Origin: UBA2336 sp031395485
GTDB taxonomy: Bacteria > Bacteroidota > Bacteroidia > Cytophagales > Cyclobacteriaceae
Direction: 5' to 3'
NCBI GenBank assembly: GCA_031395485.1
Contig: JANNUS010000006.1
Coordinates: forward strand, 124,001 to 188,000
Length of the DNA: 64,000 nucleotides
A model generated the notes under the pieces. The model saw nothing but the letters and a program-made list of their open reading frames with translations, was not told where the DNA came from and made no database searches. Position 1 is the stretch's first letter. Each line of letters begins with the position of its first letter. Shown piece by piece: positions 1 to 9,700 of the stretch. The translations under genes were made by a program, and so were the position numbers.

Positions 1-27
1 ATGCAATTTTTTAAAGAAAAATTGTAG

Positions 28-204
28 GTGTATCCGTTTCAAGCCCCAAAATAGTATAAATGTCATTTCGTAGCGAACCTGACGAAGTAGGGTGAGCGGA
101 GAAATCCCCTTGAGGGTTACGCGAAAAGGGGATTTCTCCGTCCTGCTTGTGGCAGGACTGCGAAATGACAAACAAATACTATTTAGGACTCATTACGGAT
201 ACTC
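28..204 (+). repeat. MITE-like palindromic element, copy A
   Basis: A 177 bp element. It begins GTGTATCCGT and ends ACGGATACTC, which are near-perfect terminal inverted repeats. Inside lies a second palindrome that starts GTCATTTCG, ends CGAAATGAC, and has a core pairing GGAGAAATCCCCTT with AAGGGGATTTCTCC. A second copy, at 59957-60134, is in the opposite orientation and about 90 percent identical by eye. There is no coding capacity, so any movement would need a transposase supplied elsewhere. Shorter relatives of the inner palindrome lie at 25692-25787 and 39239-39313. Confidence 0.8.
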
Positions 205-240
205 ATAAAAAGCTGAATTAATAACAAACCCCTTGATCAT

Positions 241-270
241 TTGAAGGGCTTTATTTTTTAGCTAGGTTTA
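241..270 (+). promoter_or_regulatory. Bacteroidota-type promoter for the 275 gene
   Basis: TTG at 241-243, 19 bases, then TAGGTTTA at 263-270. This matches the TTG-N19-TAnnTTTG pattern of the Bacteroidota primary sigma factor except for the last base. The box ends four bases before the ATG at 275, so transcription would start at or beside the start codon and the mRNA would be almost leaderless. Confidence 0.55.
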
Positions 271-274
271 GTAT

Positions 275-526
275 ATGATACCGTGGGCTGAATTTAAAAC
301 GTATCCACTTAATGAAAAAATTCGCGCGCTATATGAGCGTGGAATATTTGTGATGGACATTCGATACTATCATTACAAAATAAATTTATACATGTTGGGT
401 AATTACTACCTCGAGGTATTTATCAACCCGAAACAATCCCATATTGAAAAAATTGTTTTGTTGGACAACCGTCATACAAGAATGAAATTCTACTACGATC
501 AAATTAAATTGCCTGCTGGGATTTAA
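275..526 (+). CDS. small hypothetical protein, 83 aa
   Basis: I do not recognise the family. The product is short, basic and rich in tyrosine and aromatic residues, with alternating hydrophobic and charged stretches (for example LYMLGNYYLEVFI near residues 38-50) that suggest a small beta-rich cytoplasmic fold. There is no signal peptide or membrane segment. A well-placed promoter just upstream and a strong bidirectional terminator just downstream (542-575) support a real single-gene transcription unit. The gene stands alone between the palindromic element and a convergent membrane-protein gene. Its function is unknown. Confidence 0.65.
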   Translation: MIPWAEFKTYPLNEKIRALYERGIFVMDIRYYHYKINLYMLGNYYLEVFINPKQSHIEKIVLLDNRHTRMKFYYDQIKLPAGI

Positions 527-541
527 AATAGCAAGCATAAA

Positions 542-575
542 AAAGCCCGTCCTGATAATCATCCGGACGGGCTTT
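542..575. terminator. bidirectional terminator between convergent genes
   Basis: An 11 bp perfect stem pairs AAAGCCCGTCC (542-552) with GGACGGGCTTT (565-575) around a 12-base loop. It is flanked by A on one side and T on the other, so it can end transcription from both the 275 gene and the 593-1339 gene. Confidence 0.85.
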
Positions 576-592
576 CAATAATGTTGTATTTT

Positions 593-1339
593 TTACGCGG
601 TAGCCGCAGCAGATCCTTCGAATTTAGTAGCGGCTTTCAATGTCACCGTTTTCTTTGCTTTGTATCCGCAATAGTTACACAAGAAATGCTTCATTAATTC
701 TCCTTCCTCCAATTCAGAAGGAACTTTCAATATTTCTTCCTTTACCACTTTAAACGTTTGATAATTACATTCCGGGCAACGTACAGCGTGCAAGTGGCCA
801 GCATATTTCTCAATCTTTACATATCCTGTCACTTCATCTTTCCATACATCATAGTCCATCGAAAAGAGGTTCTCTTCCGCCTGCATGCCCTCATCCAAAT
901 AGGCATCCTCCTCTTCTTCACTTAACAACTTCATAGCCGTACCCGATTTTGGAGAAATACGTGGTTTGAAACGAAGAGCCTTAAGGCGCTTCTCTATGTA
1001 AAACGGATAATAGAACCTAAGCAAATTTTGTACAATAAGGGCAACAATCAAGCCCATAGAGATAGTCGTAAATAGCCTCACAAAAACCCATAATACGCTC
1101 AATTCAACAACATTTGAATTCGCATAGAAGCATATGCCGATCACCAAAATAACAGAAGCGAGCCACAATAAATTAATCTCGTTCTTATTAATGTAATCGT
1201 ACTTATCCTTGGCTTCCTTCGTAATGGACAACTTTACGAGATGCCCAAACACTATTAAAATTGAAGCTGCCCAACAACCGAACGCTATGTTTTGGGCTAA
1301 TTGGTTCCATGAAGTGAAATCCTGTACAACTGGTTCCAT
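593..1339 (-). CDS. membrane protein with C-terminal zinc ribbon
   Basis: A 248-residue protein of unknown function. Three hydrophobic segments (about residues 15-37, 57-74 and 83-107) anchor it in the inner membrane. A cytoplasmic part follows, with an acidic stretch at 140-158. At the C-terminus two Cys pairs, C188-P-E-C191 and C221-N-Y-C224, are spaced like a zinc ribbon. A small Ala/Thr-rich tail ends the protein. The gene is transcribed alone, converging on the 275 gene and sharing its terminator. A TATATTTG box lies upstream at 1367-1374. The metal site is inferred from cysteine spacing only. It could be a membrane-tethered regulator or a quality-control factor; nothing in the neighbourhood decides this. 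Confidence 0.8.
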   Translation of the reverse strand: MEPVVQDFTSWNQLAQNIAFGCWAASILIVFGHLVKLSITKEAKDKYDYINKNEINLLWLASVILVIGICFYANSNVVELSVLWVFVRLFTTISMGLIVALIVQNLLRFYYPFYIEKRLKALRFKPRISPKSGTAMKLLSEEEEDAYLDEGMQAEENLFSMDYDVWKDEVTGYVKIEKYAGHLHAVRCPECNYQTFKVVKEEILKVPSELEEGELMKHFLCNYCGYKAKKTVTLKAATKFEGSAAATA

Positions 1340-1366
1340 GTATGGGTTTGGTTTTAGTGATATTTA

Positions 1367-1374
1367 CAAATATA
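1367..1374 (-). promoter_or_regulatory. -7 box upstream of the zinc-ribbon gene
   Basis: On the minus strand TATATTTG matches the Bacteroidota -7 consensus TAnnTTTG, 27 bases before the ATG. No TTG is seen at the expected -33 position, so this is only a partial match. Confidence 0.4.
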
Positions 1375-1492
1375 AAATCCTGTTTCAATTTAACCTAACG
1401 GAGTTAATCCTCCGATAGAAAAAAGCAATTCAAGTTAACACACTTTTTATCAGAAAATCAAAAAAAATAGCTTTTTTAAGTGTTTAAAGCAC

Positions 1493-2269
1493 TTAATTTC
1501 TGATTTCTGACTGCAAAAATACCTGTATATACTTTATTGCTTCATCCGGTTGTTCAAACATTCCCATATGTGCTGTATTGGTTAACACACAAACCGTTGG
1601 CCTAATGGCCATTTCTGACTGCTTTTTAATAGATTCCACTGCAATTCCCGCATCCCATTCGCCTGCAATAAATAGAATCGCTCCTTCGAAATGGGCAACG
1701 ACAAAAGTACTGTCTGGCCGATCGCGCATGGCCATTACATAGGCAAGTAATGTATCGCGATTCGTTTGAGAACCCAGCCTAACAATTGACTGTATATATG
1801 GATTGGACTGATTATAAAACAATGGAGGAATAAAGGACTCTATAAATGGGGTAACACCGCGATTGGAAACAAACTCAATCACTTTGTTACGCGAAACTCT
1901 ACGCTCTGCCGTATCCGCGTATGCCGTTGAGTGAAAAAGCCCAAAAGCCTTTAAGATAGCGGGGCGTTGTTCAGCTACCGCCAGGCTAACATACCCGCCT
2001 AAACTATGACCGATGGAAATACATGCTTCAATTTTCAGCTCTTCCAATAAAACAATAATTTTTGAAGCTACATCGGCTAATGAAAACCCGTTTGGTAAAA
2101 GTTTGCTTCGGCCAAAGCCCGGTAGGTCTATACAAATGAGCCTATAATTGTCTGATAGTCTATTCGAAAATGAATCCCAGATTTCATGGGTTTCGCAAAA
2201 CCCGTGGATAAGCAACACCGGAAATCCCTTGCCCTGATCGGTATAAAATATTCCTGAATTTTCAGGCAT
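1493..2269 (-). CDS. alpha/beta-fold hydrolase
   Basis: A 258-residue hydrolase of the alpha/beta superfamily with a complete catalytic triad. The nucleophile is S89 in the elbow GHSLGG, the acid is D206 in AGEWDAG, and the base is H234 in TAHMGMFEQP. The oxyanion-hole motif HGF is at about residue 22. There is no signal peptide, so it is cytoplasmic. It lies directly downstream of dxs and its start overlaps the dxs stop by 8 bases, so the two are co-translated. The substrate cannot be read from sequence; esterase or carboxylic-ester hydrolase activity is the usual assignment. The link to isoprenoid synthesis is positional only. Confidence 0.9.
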   Translation of the reverse strand: MPENSGIFYTDQGKGFPVLLIHGFCETHEIWDSFSNRLSDNYRLICIDLPGFGRSKLLPNGFSLADVASKIIVLLEELKIEACISIGHSLGGYVSLAVAEQRPAILKAFGLFHSTAYADTAERRVSRNKVIEFVSNRGVTPFIESFIPPLFYNQSNPYIQSIVRLGSQTNRDTLLAYVMAMRDRPDSTFVVAHFEGAILFIAGEWDAGIAVESIKKQSEMAIRPTVCVLTNTAHMGMFEQPDEAIKYIQVFLQSEIRN

Positions 2270-4208
2270 CCTTTACAACAGCGTCTGCCTGCGGATAAGC
2301 AGGCTCAAGCATGTTGATAACCGTTCGTTCAATATGCTCAGCATCAAATCCGCATTCCTGATGCAACTCACTCTGTTCGCCATGTTCAATGATTTCATCG
2401 GGAATACCCAGTCGTTTTACTTCGGCTGAATAATTGTGATCGGCTATAAATTCAAGAACTGCACTACCAAAGCCACCCTGCAAGCAACCATCTTCTACTG
2501 TAATAACTTTTTTATACTTTGTAAATACTTCGTGGAGAAGTTTCTCATCAATCGGTTTTACAAAGCGCATATCGAAATGTGCAATCCGAATACCCTTCTT
2601 TTCCAGATTCTCGCACACCGCTACCGCATAATTGCCAATATGGCCGATCGTAAGAATTGCCAGCTCATCACCATTACGAAGTTTTCGACCCGTTCCAATT
2701 TCAACAGCCTCCATTGTAGTGCGCCATTCGGGCATCACCCCCTGACCCCGTGGATAACGAATCGAGAAAGCTTTTTCTTTTCTGGGAAGAGCTGCTGTGA
2801 ACATCAGATTCCTCAACTCCTGCTCATTCATCGGTGCTGAAACAATCATATTCGGTATGCACCGGAAATAGGCGATGTCGTATGCTCCGTGATGTGTTGG
2901 GCCATCGGCACCGGCAAATCCCGCTCTATCCAAACAGAAGTTTACTGGAAGATTTTGAATACACACATCGTGCACAACCTGATCATACGCCCTTTGCATG
3001 AACGAACTATAAATATTACAGAACGGAATTAATCCTTGCGTAGCCAAGCCTGCCGAAAACGTTACGGCATGCTGCTCTGCAATACCTACATCAAACGCGC
3101 GGTCGGGCATCTCCTTCATCATAATATTCATGGAAGAGCCTGAAGGCATTGCAGGTGTAATGCCCATAATTTTGTCATTTGCTTTCGCCAACTCTACTAA
3201 TGTGTGGCCAAAAACATCCTGATACTTTGGTGGTTGGGGTTTCTCAACTACTTTTTTGTGTATCTCTCCGGTAATCTTGTCGAATGTGCCCGGGGCATGC
3301 CAGGTTGTGGCGTTCCCTTTTTCAGATGGCCCATAGCCCTTCCCTTTAACCGTTACACAATGCAAAATTTTCGGGCCTTTAATCTTTTTAAGATCGGCCA
3401 ATACGCTGGTCAAGTGATTAACATCGTGGCCATCGACCGGGCCAAAGTAACGCAAGTTTAGCGACTCAAATAAATTGCTTTGGCTGAGCAATGTCGATTT
3501 AATTCCGTTCTCAATTTTCGAAACAATTTCCTGTGCTGTTGTGCCGAAGTGTGAAAGTTTGCCCAATAAATTCCAGACTTCGTCTTTTAGTTTGTTGTAC
3601 GTTTTCGAAGTGGTGATATCCGTAAGGTAGTCTTTCAATGCGCCTACATTTGGATCAATCGACATACAATTGTCGTTGAGGATGATCAGCAGGTTTGTGT
3701 CCGATACGCCCGCATGATTTAATCCTTCAAAGGCGATACCACCCGTTAATGCTCCATCGCCAATTACCGCAATGTGCTGTTTATCTTCAATATTTAAATA
3801 CTTCGAAGCCGCTGCCATTCCAAGTGCTGCCGATACAGACGTGGAGGAGTGCCCAACGCCAAACGTATCGTACTTACTTTCTTTTCTCTTGGGGAAGCCC
3901 GAGATGCCTCTATATAAACGGTTGGTGTGAAATGCTTCTTTGCGCCCTGTAAGAATTTTATGGCCGTAAGCCTGATGGCCAACATCCCAAACTAATTGAT
4001 CATAGGGCGTATTATAAATATAGTGCAGGGCAACCGTCAACTCAACTACCCCCAGGCTCGCACCAAAATGACCGCCATACACCGACACGTTATCAACAAT
4101 GAATTGCCGCAGCTCATCGCAAAGCAGTACCAACTGCTCCTGATCAAGTTTTTTTACATCATCGGGCGAATTGATTCTCTTTAAAAGCGGACCGGGCGTT
4201 ATGAGCAT
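2262..4208 (-). CDS. dxs: 1-deoxy-D-xylulose-5-phosphate synthase
   Basis: Makes DXP from pyruvate and glyceraldehyde-3-phosphate, using thiamine diphosphate, as the first step of the MEP isoprenoid pathway in the cytoplasm. At 648 residues it is full length. The ThDP/Mg motif runs from GDGALTGG (150-157) to NDN (178-180). H48 sits in the GGHFGASLG loop, and the glutamate that activates ThDP is E378 in GIAEQHAVTF. The C-terminal transketolase domain is intact. It is the first gene of a two-gene unit with the hydrolase at 1493-2269. The polyprenyl synthase at 31834 uses isoprenoid units made by the same pathway. I kept the ATG at 4208 because no nearby alternative fits. Confidence 0.97.
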   Translation of the reverse strand: MLITPGPLLKRINSPDDVKKLDQEQLVLLCDELRQFIVDNVSVYGGHFGASLGVVELTVALHYIYNTPYDQLVWDVGHQAYGHKILTGRKEAFHTNRLYRGISGFPKRKESKYDTFGVGHSSTSVSAALGMAAASKYLNIEDKQHIAVIGDGALTGGIAFEGLNHAGVSDTNLLIILNDNCMSIDPNVGALKDYLTDITTSKTYNKLKDEVWNLLGKLSHFGTTAQEIVSKIENGIKSTLLSQSNLFESLNLRYFGPVDGHDVNHLTSVLADLKKIKGPKILHCVTVKGKGYGPSEKGNATTWHAPGTFDKITGEIHKKVVEKPQPPKYQDVFGHTLVELAKANDKIMGITPAMPSGSSMNIMMKEMPDRAFDVGIAEQHAVTFSAGLATQGLIPFCNIYSSFMQRAYDQVVHDVCIQNLPVNFCLDRAGFAGADGPTHHGAYDIAYFRCIPNMIVSAPMNEQELRNLMFTAALPRKEKAFSIRYPRGQGVMPEWRTTMEAVEIGTGRKLRNGDELAILTIGHIGNYAVAVCENLEKKGIRIAHFDMRFVKPIDEKLLHEVFTKYKKVITVEDGCLQGGFGSAVLEFIADHNYSAEVKRLGIPDEIIEHGEQSELHQECGFDAEHIERTVINMLEPAYPQADAVVKDA

Positions 4209-4423
4209 GCTTTCGGGGTTTTTGTATTAACAACGAATGAAATTAAGTGTTTAAAACACCCTTTCAACTGATTCATTGCAACTGCGTACAAAGATAAATA
4301 TTTCCACCTCACCCCATCCTAGTTTGGGGCTGACTGAAAGTTCAGCTTTTTCCTCGCCAAAATGGAGAGTGATGGCCAAATTTTGTGGGTATTTATCATC
4401 ACTAAAAGGGTAAGATTTGAGGT

Positions 4424-4453
4424 TTGAAATGGTAGCACATAACATTAAATTTG
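4424..4453 (+). promoter_or_regulatory. perfect Bacteroidota promoter for scpA
   Basis: TTG (4424-4426), exactly 19 bases, then TAAATTTG (4446-4453). This is an exact match to TTG-N19-TAnnTTTG. Transcription would start near 4459, leaving a leader of about 24 bases before the ATG at 4483. It also rules out the in-frame ATG at 4417, which lies upstream of the promoter. Confidence 0.8.
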
Positions 4454-4482
4454 CCCCTCGATTTAGCTTTTCCACGTTAAAA

Positions 4483-5262
4483 ATGACATCACACGACACT
4501 TTTGAAATAAAACTCTCACTATTTGAAGGCCCCTTCGACCTTCTTCTTTTTTTTATTGAACGAGACGAGCTGGACATATACGATATCCCGATCTCAAAAA
4601 TCACGAATGATTTCCTGGAATACCTCCATCAATTGGAGGAACTAAATGTGGATGTTGCCAGTGAGTTTATTCTGGTAGCGGCTACGCTCATGCGTATTAA
4701 GTCTAAAATGTTACTGCCCCGGCCGCAACTCGATGAACTGGGCAATGAAATTGATCCGCGCGAAGAGTTAGTGAAGCACTTATTAGAGTACAAGAAATAC
4801 AAATCGGTAATCGACACCTTCCATAAAATGGAGGAAACAGAGCTGATGAAAGAGAAGCGCGGAAACCTAATGAAGGAATTGCGCATGCTGGCTGAAACCT
4901 CGAATGTGGAGGCCGAACTTCAGGATGTTGACATGTTTAAACTTATGTCGGTTTTTGAAAAGGTTCTTAAAAGATTTGAAGCCGATAAAAATAAACCGGT
5001 GCATCAAATTATTCAATATCCGTACACGATTGAAGGGCAACGGGAATTTTTAATAAATGCCGTAACTACAAAACAGCGTGTTTCATTTTCTGAAATCGTT
5101 GAAACCTACAAAACCCGCATTGCACTTATTTTTAACTTCCTGGCCATTCTCGATTTATTAGCACAAGGCGAACTTTCTATACAGGTTGGTGAGGGGTTTA
5201 ATAATTTTTGGATCATGAAGGGTGAGGAGATTGGAACAACTCAGGAACCCAACTCTTTGTAA
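4483..5262 (+). CDS. scpA: segregation and condensation protein A
   Basis: The kleisin subunit that joins SMC and ScpB in the chromosome-organising condensin complex. The product is 259 residues from the ATG at 4483, a normal length. The N-terminal SMC-binding part begins with the family signature F-E-I-K-L-S-L-F-E-G-P-F-D-L-L-L, and the central helical region carries the usual LLPRP motif near residue 76. The C-terminal winged-helix part ends near residue 245. An ATG 66 bases upstream is in frame but lies before the promoter, so I reject it. No scpB gene is seen in the window. The gene stands alone, divergent from dxs. Confidence 0.93.
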   Translation: MTSHDTFEIKLSLFEGPFDLLLFFIERDELDIYDIPISKITNDFLEYLHQLEELNVDVASEFILVAATLMRIKSKMLLPRPQLDELGNEIDPREELVKHLLEYKKYKSVIDTFHKMEETELMKEKRGNLMKELRMLAETSNVEAELQDVDMFKLMSVFEKVLKRFEADKNKPVHQIIQYPYTIEGQREFLINAVTTKQRVSFSEIVETYKTRIALIFNFLAILDLLAQGELSIQVGEGFNNFWIMKGEEIGTTQEPNSL

Positions 5263-5383
5263 GACTCGCTGTAGAAGTTTCCGGATAGCATCTACCATAA
5301 ATTACCGGAATCAGAATAGCTAGCCTTGTAGATTAGAAACTCAGAATGCATGACGGCTTCCTAAAAAATTGTCAATAATTTAA

Positions 5384-6703
5384 CTACTTCAACAACGCTC
5401 CATTTAACCGCAACAGTTCTGTCTCTGCAATTTTTGCATTGTAACGTGCAGTGATTAAGCGATTGTAGCCATCGGCCAGGCTTTGTTGCGCAGTGCGCAA
5501 TTCTATAAATGTAGCAATGCCGCGTTTAAAACTTTCGAGCGCGATTACAACGTTTTCTTTTGCCAGCAAAATGTTTTCCTCTTCAATTAACAGCACTTTT
5601 TTGGCGTTGTCGTAATTAACAAAAGCATTACGAAGGCCAATATCTACGTTTACTTTTAGCTGTTCATAAAGAAGCTCCGTGCGAGCAACGTTTAAGCGCG
5701 CTTGCTGCACAAGTCGTCTGTTATTAAATCCATTAAAAATTGGCAATGTTGCAGAGAAGCTATAATTGAATCCTCTATTCTGATCAAACAACGGTGTGAA
5801 TTGATTTATTGCCAAGGAGTTCTCTCTTCGTGAAAAGTTGTATGCTGAAACGAAATTAATAACTGGAAATTTTTCTGCTGTACGCTCACGCAACGATAAG
5901 CGCGCTATGCTGATTCCTTCTTTTGCAGAAAGCAGGCTGTAGTTAGAAACGCTAACGGCAGACTGAATCGCTGACTGTTGAAGATTGAGGTTAATTGCAA
6001 TGGAGTCGGCTACATCAAAATTAGTTGGGAGTTGCTGCCCCACTAATCCATTCAGCAAATCTTTCAGCTGGGCAATTATTGTTTCTTGCTGAAGCATGGA
6101 TGTACGTTGGGCATTCAAATCAACTTTGGCTTGTAAAAGTTCCGGTTTACCACCTACGCCAACTTCTAATTTTCGTGTTGCCAGCTTTACACGCTCTTCA
6201 TTTACCGATATCTGCTCTTGCAGGGCCATCCATTGTTGCTTTTGACGAACAACATTATAATAATTAACAATTACAGCCGCGATGGTGTTCACCATCTGAT
6301 CTTTTACGTTTAGCGAGCCTCGTACTTCCTGCTCCGCTATGCGTTCGCGTAATGCAAACATTTTTGTTCCGTCAAAAAGTGTCCAGATAAGTTGAACAGA
6401 ACCTTGAAGGTTCTCCGTGCGCACACCATTCCTTTCTACCAAGGAGTCGTTTGCTAATATTTGTTTTTGATTATTCTTGTTCCATAATTTACTCCCCGTT
6501 GCATTTAGGGATGGTAAAAAAGCGGCATTCGCATAGCTATTATCCGTTGAAGACGCTTGCGCTGAATTTTTTACTAGCAGCACATCATAATTTTTCTCCA
6601 ATGCCAATGCAACTACTTGCTCCAGGGTAATTTGCTCTTGCGCAACAGCATTTCTTCCAAAAAAAATAAGCCATAAAAGAAATACTGAACCGCTAAGCCT
6701 CAT
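5384..6703 (-). CDS. TolC-family outer membrane efflux protein
   Basis: The outer-membrane and periplasmic tunnel of the RND pump encoded just upstream. From the ATG at 6703 it has 439 residues and a clean signal peptide ending N-A-V-A-Q. Two outer-membrane-efflux repeats follow, rich in long heptad helices (for example residues about 130-210 and 330-430) typical of TolC coiled coils. The chosen start overlaps the permease gene by 11 bases. Longer in-frame starts at 6796 and 6736 would put extra polar residues before the signal peptide and overlap the permease further. It is the last gene of the adaptor, permease, channel unit. The substrate is unknown. Confidence 0.9.
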   Translation of the reverse strand: MRLSGSVFLLWLIFFGRNAVAQEQITLEQVVALALEKNYDVLLVKNSAQASSTDNSYANAAFLPSLNATGSKLWNKNNQKQILANDSLVERNGVRTENLQGSVQLIWTLFDGTKMFALRERIAEQEVRGSLNVKDQMVNTIAAVIVNYYNVVRQKQQWMALQEQISVNEERVKLATRKLEVGVGGKPELLQAKVDLNAQRTSMLQQETIIAQLKDLLNGLVGQQLPTNFDVADSIAINLNLQQSAIQSAVSVSNYSLLSAKEGISIARLSLRERTAEKFPVINFVSAYNFSRRENSLAINQFTPLFDQNRGFNYSFSATLPIFNGFNNRRLVQQARLNVARTELLYEQLKVNVDIGLRNAFVNYDNAKKVLLIEEENILLAKENVVIALESFKRGIATFIELRTAQQSLADGYNRLITARYNAKIAETELLRLNGALLK

Positions 6704-9700
6704 ACACAAACTTTTTTTTAGATTCTGGAATTTCATCTCCGAATTCAACTGGCTTTCGCTCACGTGATAAATATGAATACATGGCGGGGATAACAAACAA
6801 TGTTAAAACCAACGAGAATAAAATGCCTCCCACAATCACAATACCAAGTGGTTGACGGCTGGTAGACGCGGCCCCCAGTGAAAGTGCAATGGGTAGCGTG
6901 CCCAATGCCATCGCTAGGCTTGTCATTAAAATGGGACGTAGTCTTAATCGTGAAGCTTCCAGCACAGCATCGATGCGCGATAATCCTTCTTCGCGTTTTT
7001 GGTTGGCAAACTCTACAATCAAGATTCCATTCTTAGTAACTAACCCGATTAGCATGATCATTCCAATCTGAGAAAAAATATTGATGGTTTGCCCGAACAA
7101 ATACAAAGAAATGAATGCACCACTCAATGCTAATGGCACCGTAAGCATAATGGTGAGCGGGTCTATAAAACTTTCAAACTGCGCAGACAGGATTAAATAA
7201 ATCAGGATCAACGCCAGTACAAAAGCAAAAGACGTATTGCTTGCACTTTCAACATAATCGCGTGAGCTACCGGCTAGTGATGTTGTGAATGTATCGTCTA
7301 ACAATTTTTCTTTTAATTCTTCCATAACCTTAACGCCATCGCCAACGGTTTTGCCGGGAGCCAAACCGGCTGAGATGGTAGCAGACTTATATCGATTAAA
7401 ATGATAGAGTGATGGCGGTGTGGTCGATTCTTCCACGGTCACTAAATTATCGATCGAAACTAATTCACCCGAACGGGTGCGTACATACAAACTTTTTAAA
7501 TCGTTCGGATCATCGCGGTTGATGCGTGCCACCTGACCCATTACCTGGTATTGTTTGCCCTCTTTGGTAAAATATCCAAAGCGGAGATTGCTGTACGCCA
7601 ATTGCAAGGTTTGCGCAATTTCTTGTACACTTACTCCGAGTTGTGCAGCCTTTAATCGGTTGATCTGCACTTTCAATTCGGGCTTGTTAAATTTCAAATC
7701 AGCATCAACACCTTGTAGTACCGGATTGCTGTTGGCGGCTTCTAAAAATTTAGGAAGCACTTCGCGCAACTTTTCAAAGTTATTATTCTGTATTACAAAC
7801 TGAACGGGCAACCCTCCTCTTCTATTCACGGCAATGGTCTGTGGTTGAACTGGAAACGCACGACCTTGCGGAAAATTTTTCAGGTTTCTACTTACCATGT
7901 CTACGATTTGCTGTTGTGAGCGATCTCGATATTGCGGATCTGAAAGAGACACACGCACAAAACCTGTGTTCACCGAACCTGAACCCGTAAAGCCGGGAGC
8001 GGTTACTGAAAGTGCTATTTGATATTCCGGAATTGAATCCATGACAAACTGTGTCATCGCACTTACATAGTTATCCATGTAGTCGAATGCAGAACCTTCG
8101 GGTGCAGACAACTGCATGTAGAATTGATTGCGATCTTCCATCGGTGCTAATTCCGATTGCAATTGCGTACTGATGAAGTATGAAGACACAAGACAAAACG
8201 CGATAATCACAAGTGCAATCCAACGCACATTCATGAACGATGTTAGAAGTCGCTTGTATCCATTTTCCATGCCCGCATAAAATGGTTCGGTCACGCGATA
8301 GAACCACGAGTGTACGCCAAACTTACCCGTTAGTTTTACACTCAACACCGGTGTTAACGTCAGCGATACAAAACATGAAATGAGCACAGCGCCCGCTACC
8401 ACAACTCCAAATTCACGAAATAACCTGCCTGTAAATCCTTGCAAGAAAAGTATCGGCAGAAATACAACTGCTAATGTAATAGACGTAGAAATTACTGCGA
8501 AGAAAATTTCCTTGGACCCCTCCCGGGCTGCCTGGTATTTGTTCATACCCTGCTCCAGTTTTTTATAAATGTTTTCGGTTACAACAATACCATCATCTAC
8601 GACAAGACCTGTTGCCAATACAATACCAAGCATGGTAAGAACATTCACGGAAAATCCGCACACGTACATAATAAAAAATGTTGCAATCAGCGACACCGGT
8701 ATATCAATCAAGGGGCGCAATGCAACAATAGGATCGCGGAAGAAAAGATAGATGATAAGGACTACCAGCAAGAACGAAGCAAGAAGTGTTTCTTCTACTT
8801 CTGAAATAGAGCGCTTAATAAAGATTGTTTGGTCGAGTGCTATGTTCAGTTTAATGTCTTCCGGAACTTCCTTTTTGATTTGATCCATCCGCTTATAAAA
8901 CTCATCGGAGATCGACACATAGTTTGATCCCGGTAAAGGTATTATAGCAAGGCCAATCATGGGTATTCTACTTTCACGAAGAATGGATTCTTCATTCTCG
9001 GTACCCAACAGTACTTGACTGATGTCTTTTAATCGGATGTCACCAGTTTCAGTAGACTTGATTGTTACGTTGCTGAAATCTTCTTCGGAATAGAGTTTCC
9101 CAAAAGTTCGTACTGTAAGTTCGGTCGAGTTGCCAGCGATTTTTCCGGAAGGGAGCTCTATGTTTTCCCGATTCAGTGCTTGTTGCACATCCAACGCGGT
9201 AAGGCTATAAGCACTTAACTTCGATGGGTCGAGCCAAATACGCATGGCATATTTTTTTTCTCCCCACACCTGAATACTGCTAACTCCGGGAATGGTTTGC
9301 AACCGTTCTACTAATACATTATTGCAGTACTCGGTTAGTTCTAACTGGTTCCGCGTATTGCTTTGCACCGTCATGGAAATAATAGCCTCAGAATTCGCAT
9401 CAGCTTTCGAAACTACTGGGGGAGAGGTGAGATCTTGTGGAAGGGATCGTACAGCTTGAGATACTTTATCACGAACGTCATTCGTGGCCGCTTCCATATC
9501 TACCACCAATTCAAACTCTATATTAATGTTACTTCGCCCGACACTGGAGGATGAGGTTATGTTCTTGATACCGGCAATTCCATTAATGGCTTTCTCGAGC
9601 GGTTCAGTAATTTGCGATTCAATGATGTCGGCATTTGCGCCTGAATACGAAGTGCTAACACTAACATTGGGTGGATCAATAGCCGGGTAATCGCGAACGC

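Noticed and set aside
2436..2840. Open frame antisense to dxs
   Set aside because: It is the shadow of a highly conserved gene on the other strand and shows no family features. Other long antisense frames, for example inside the RND permease and the receptor gene, were dropped for the same reason.
4417..4482. Longer N-terminus of ScpA from the upstream in-frame ATG
   Set aside because: A perfect promoter lies after that ATG, and the added residues are not family-like.
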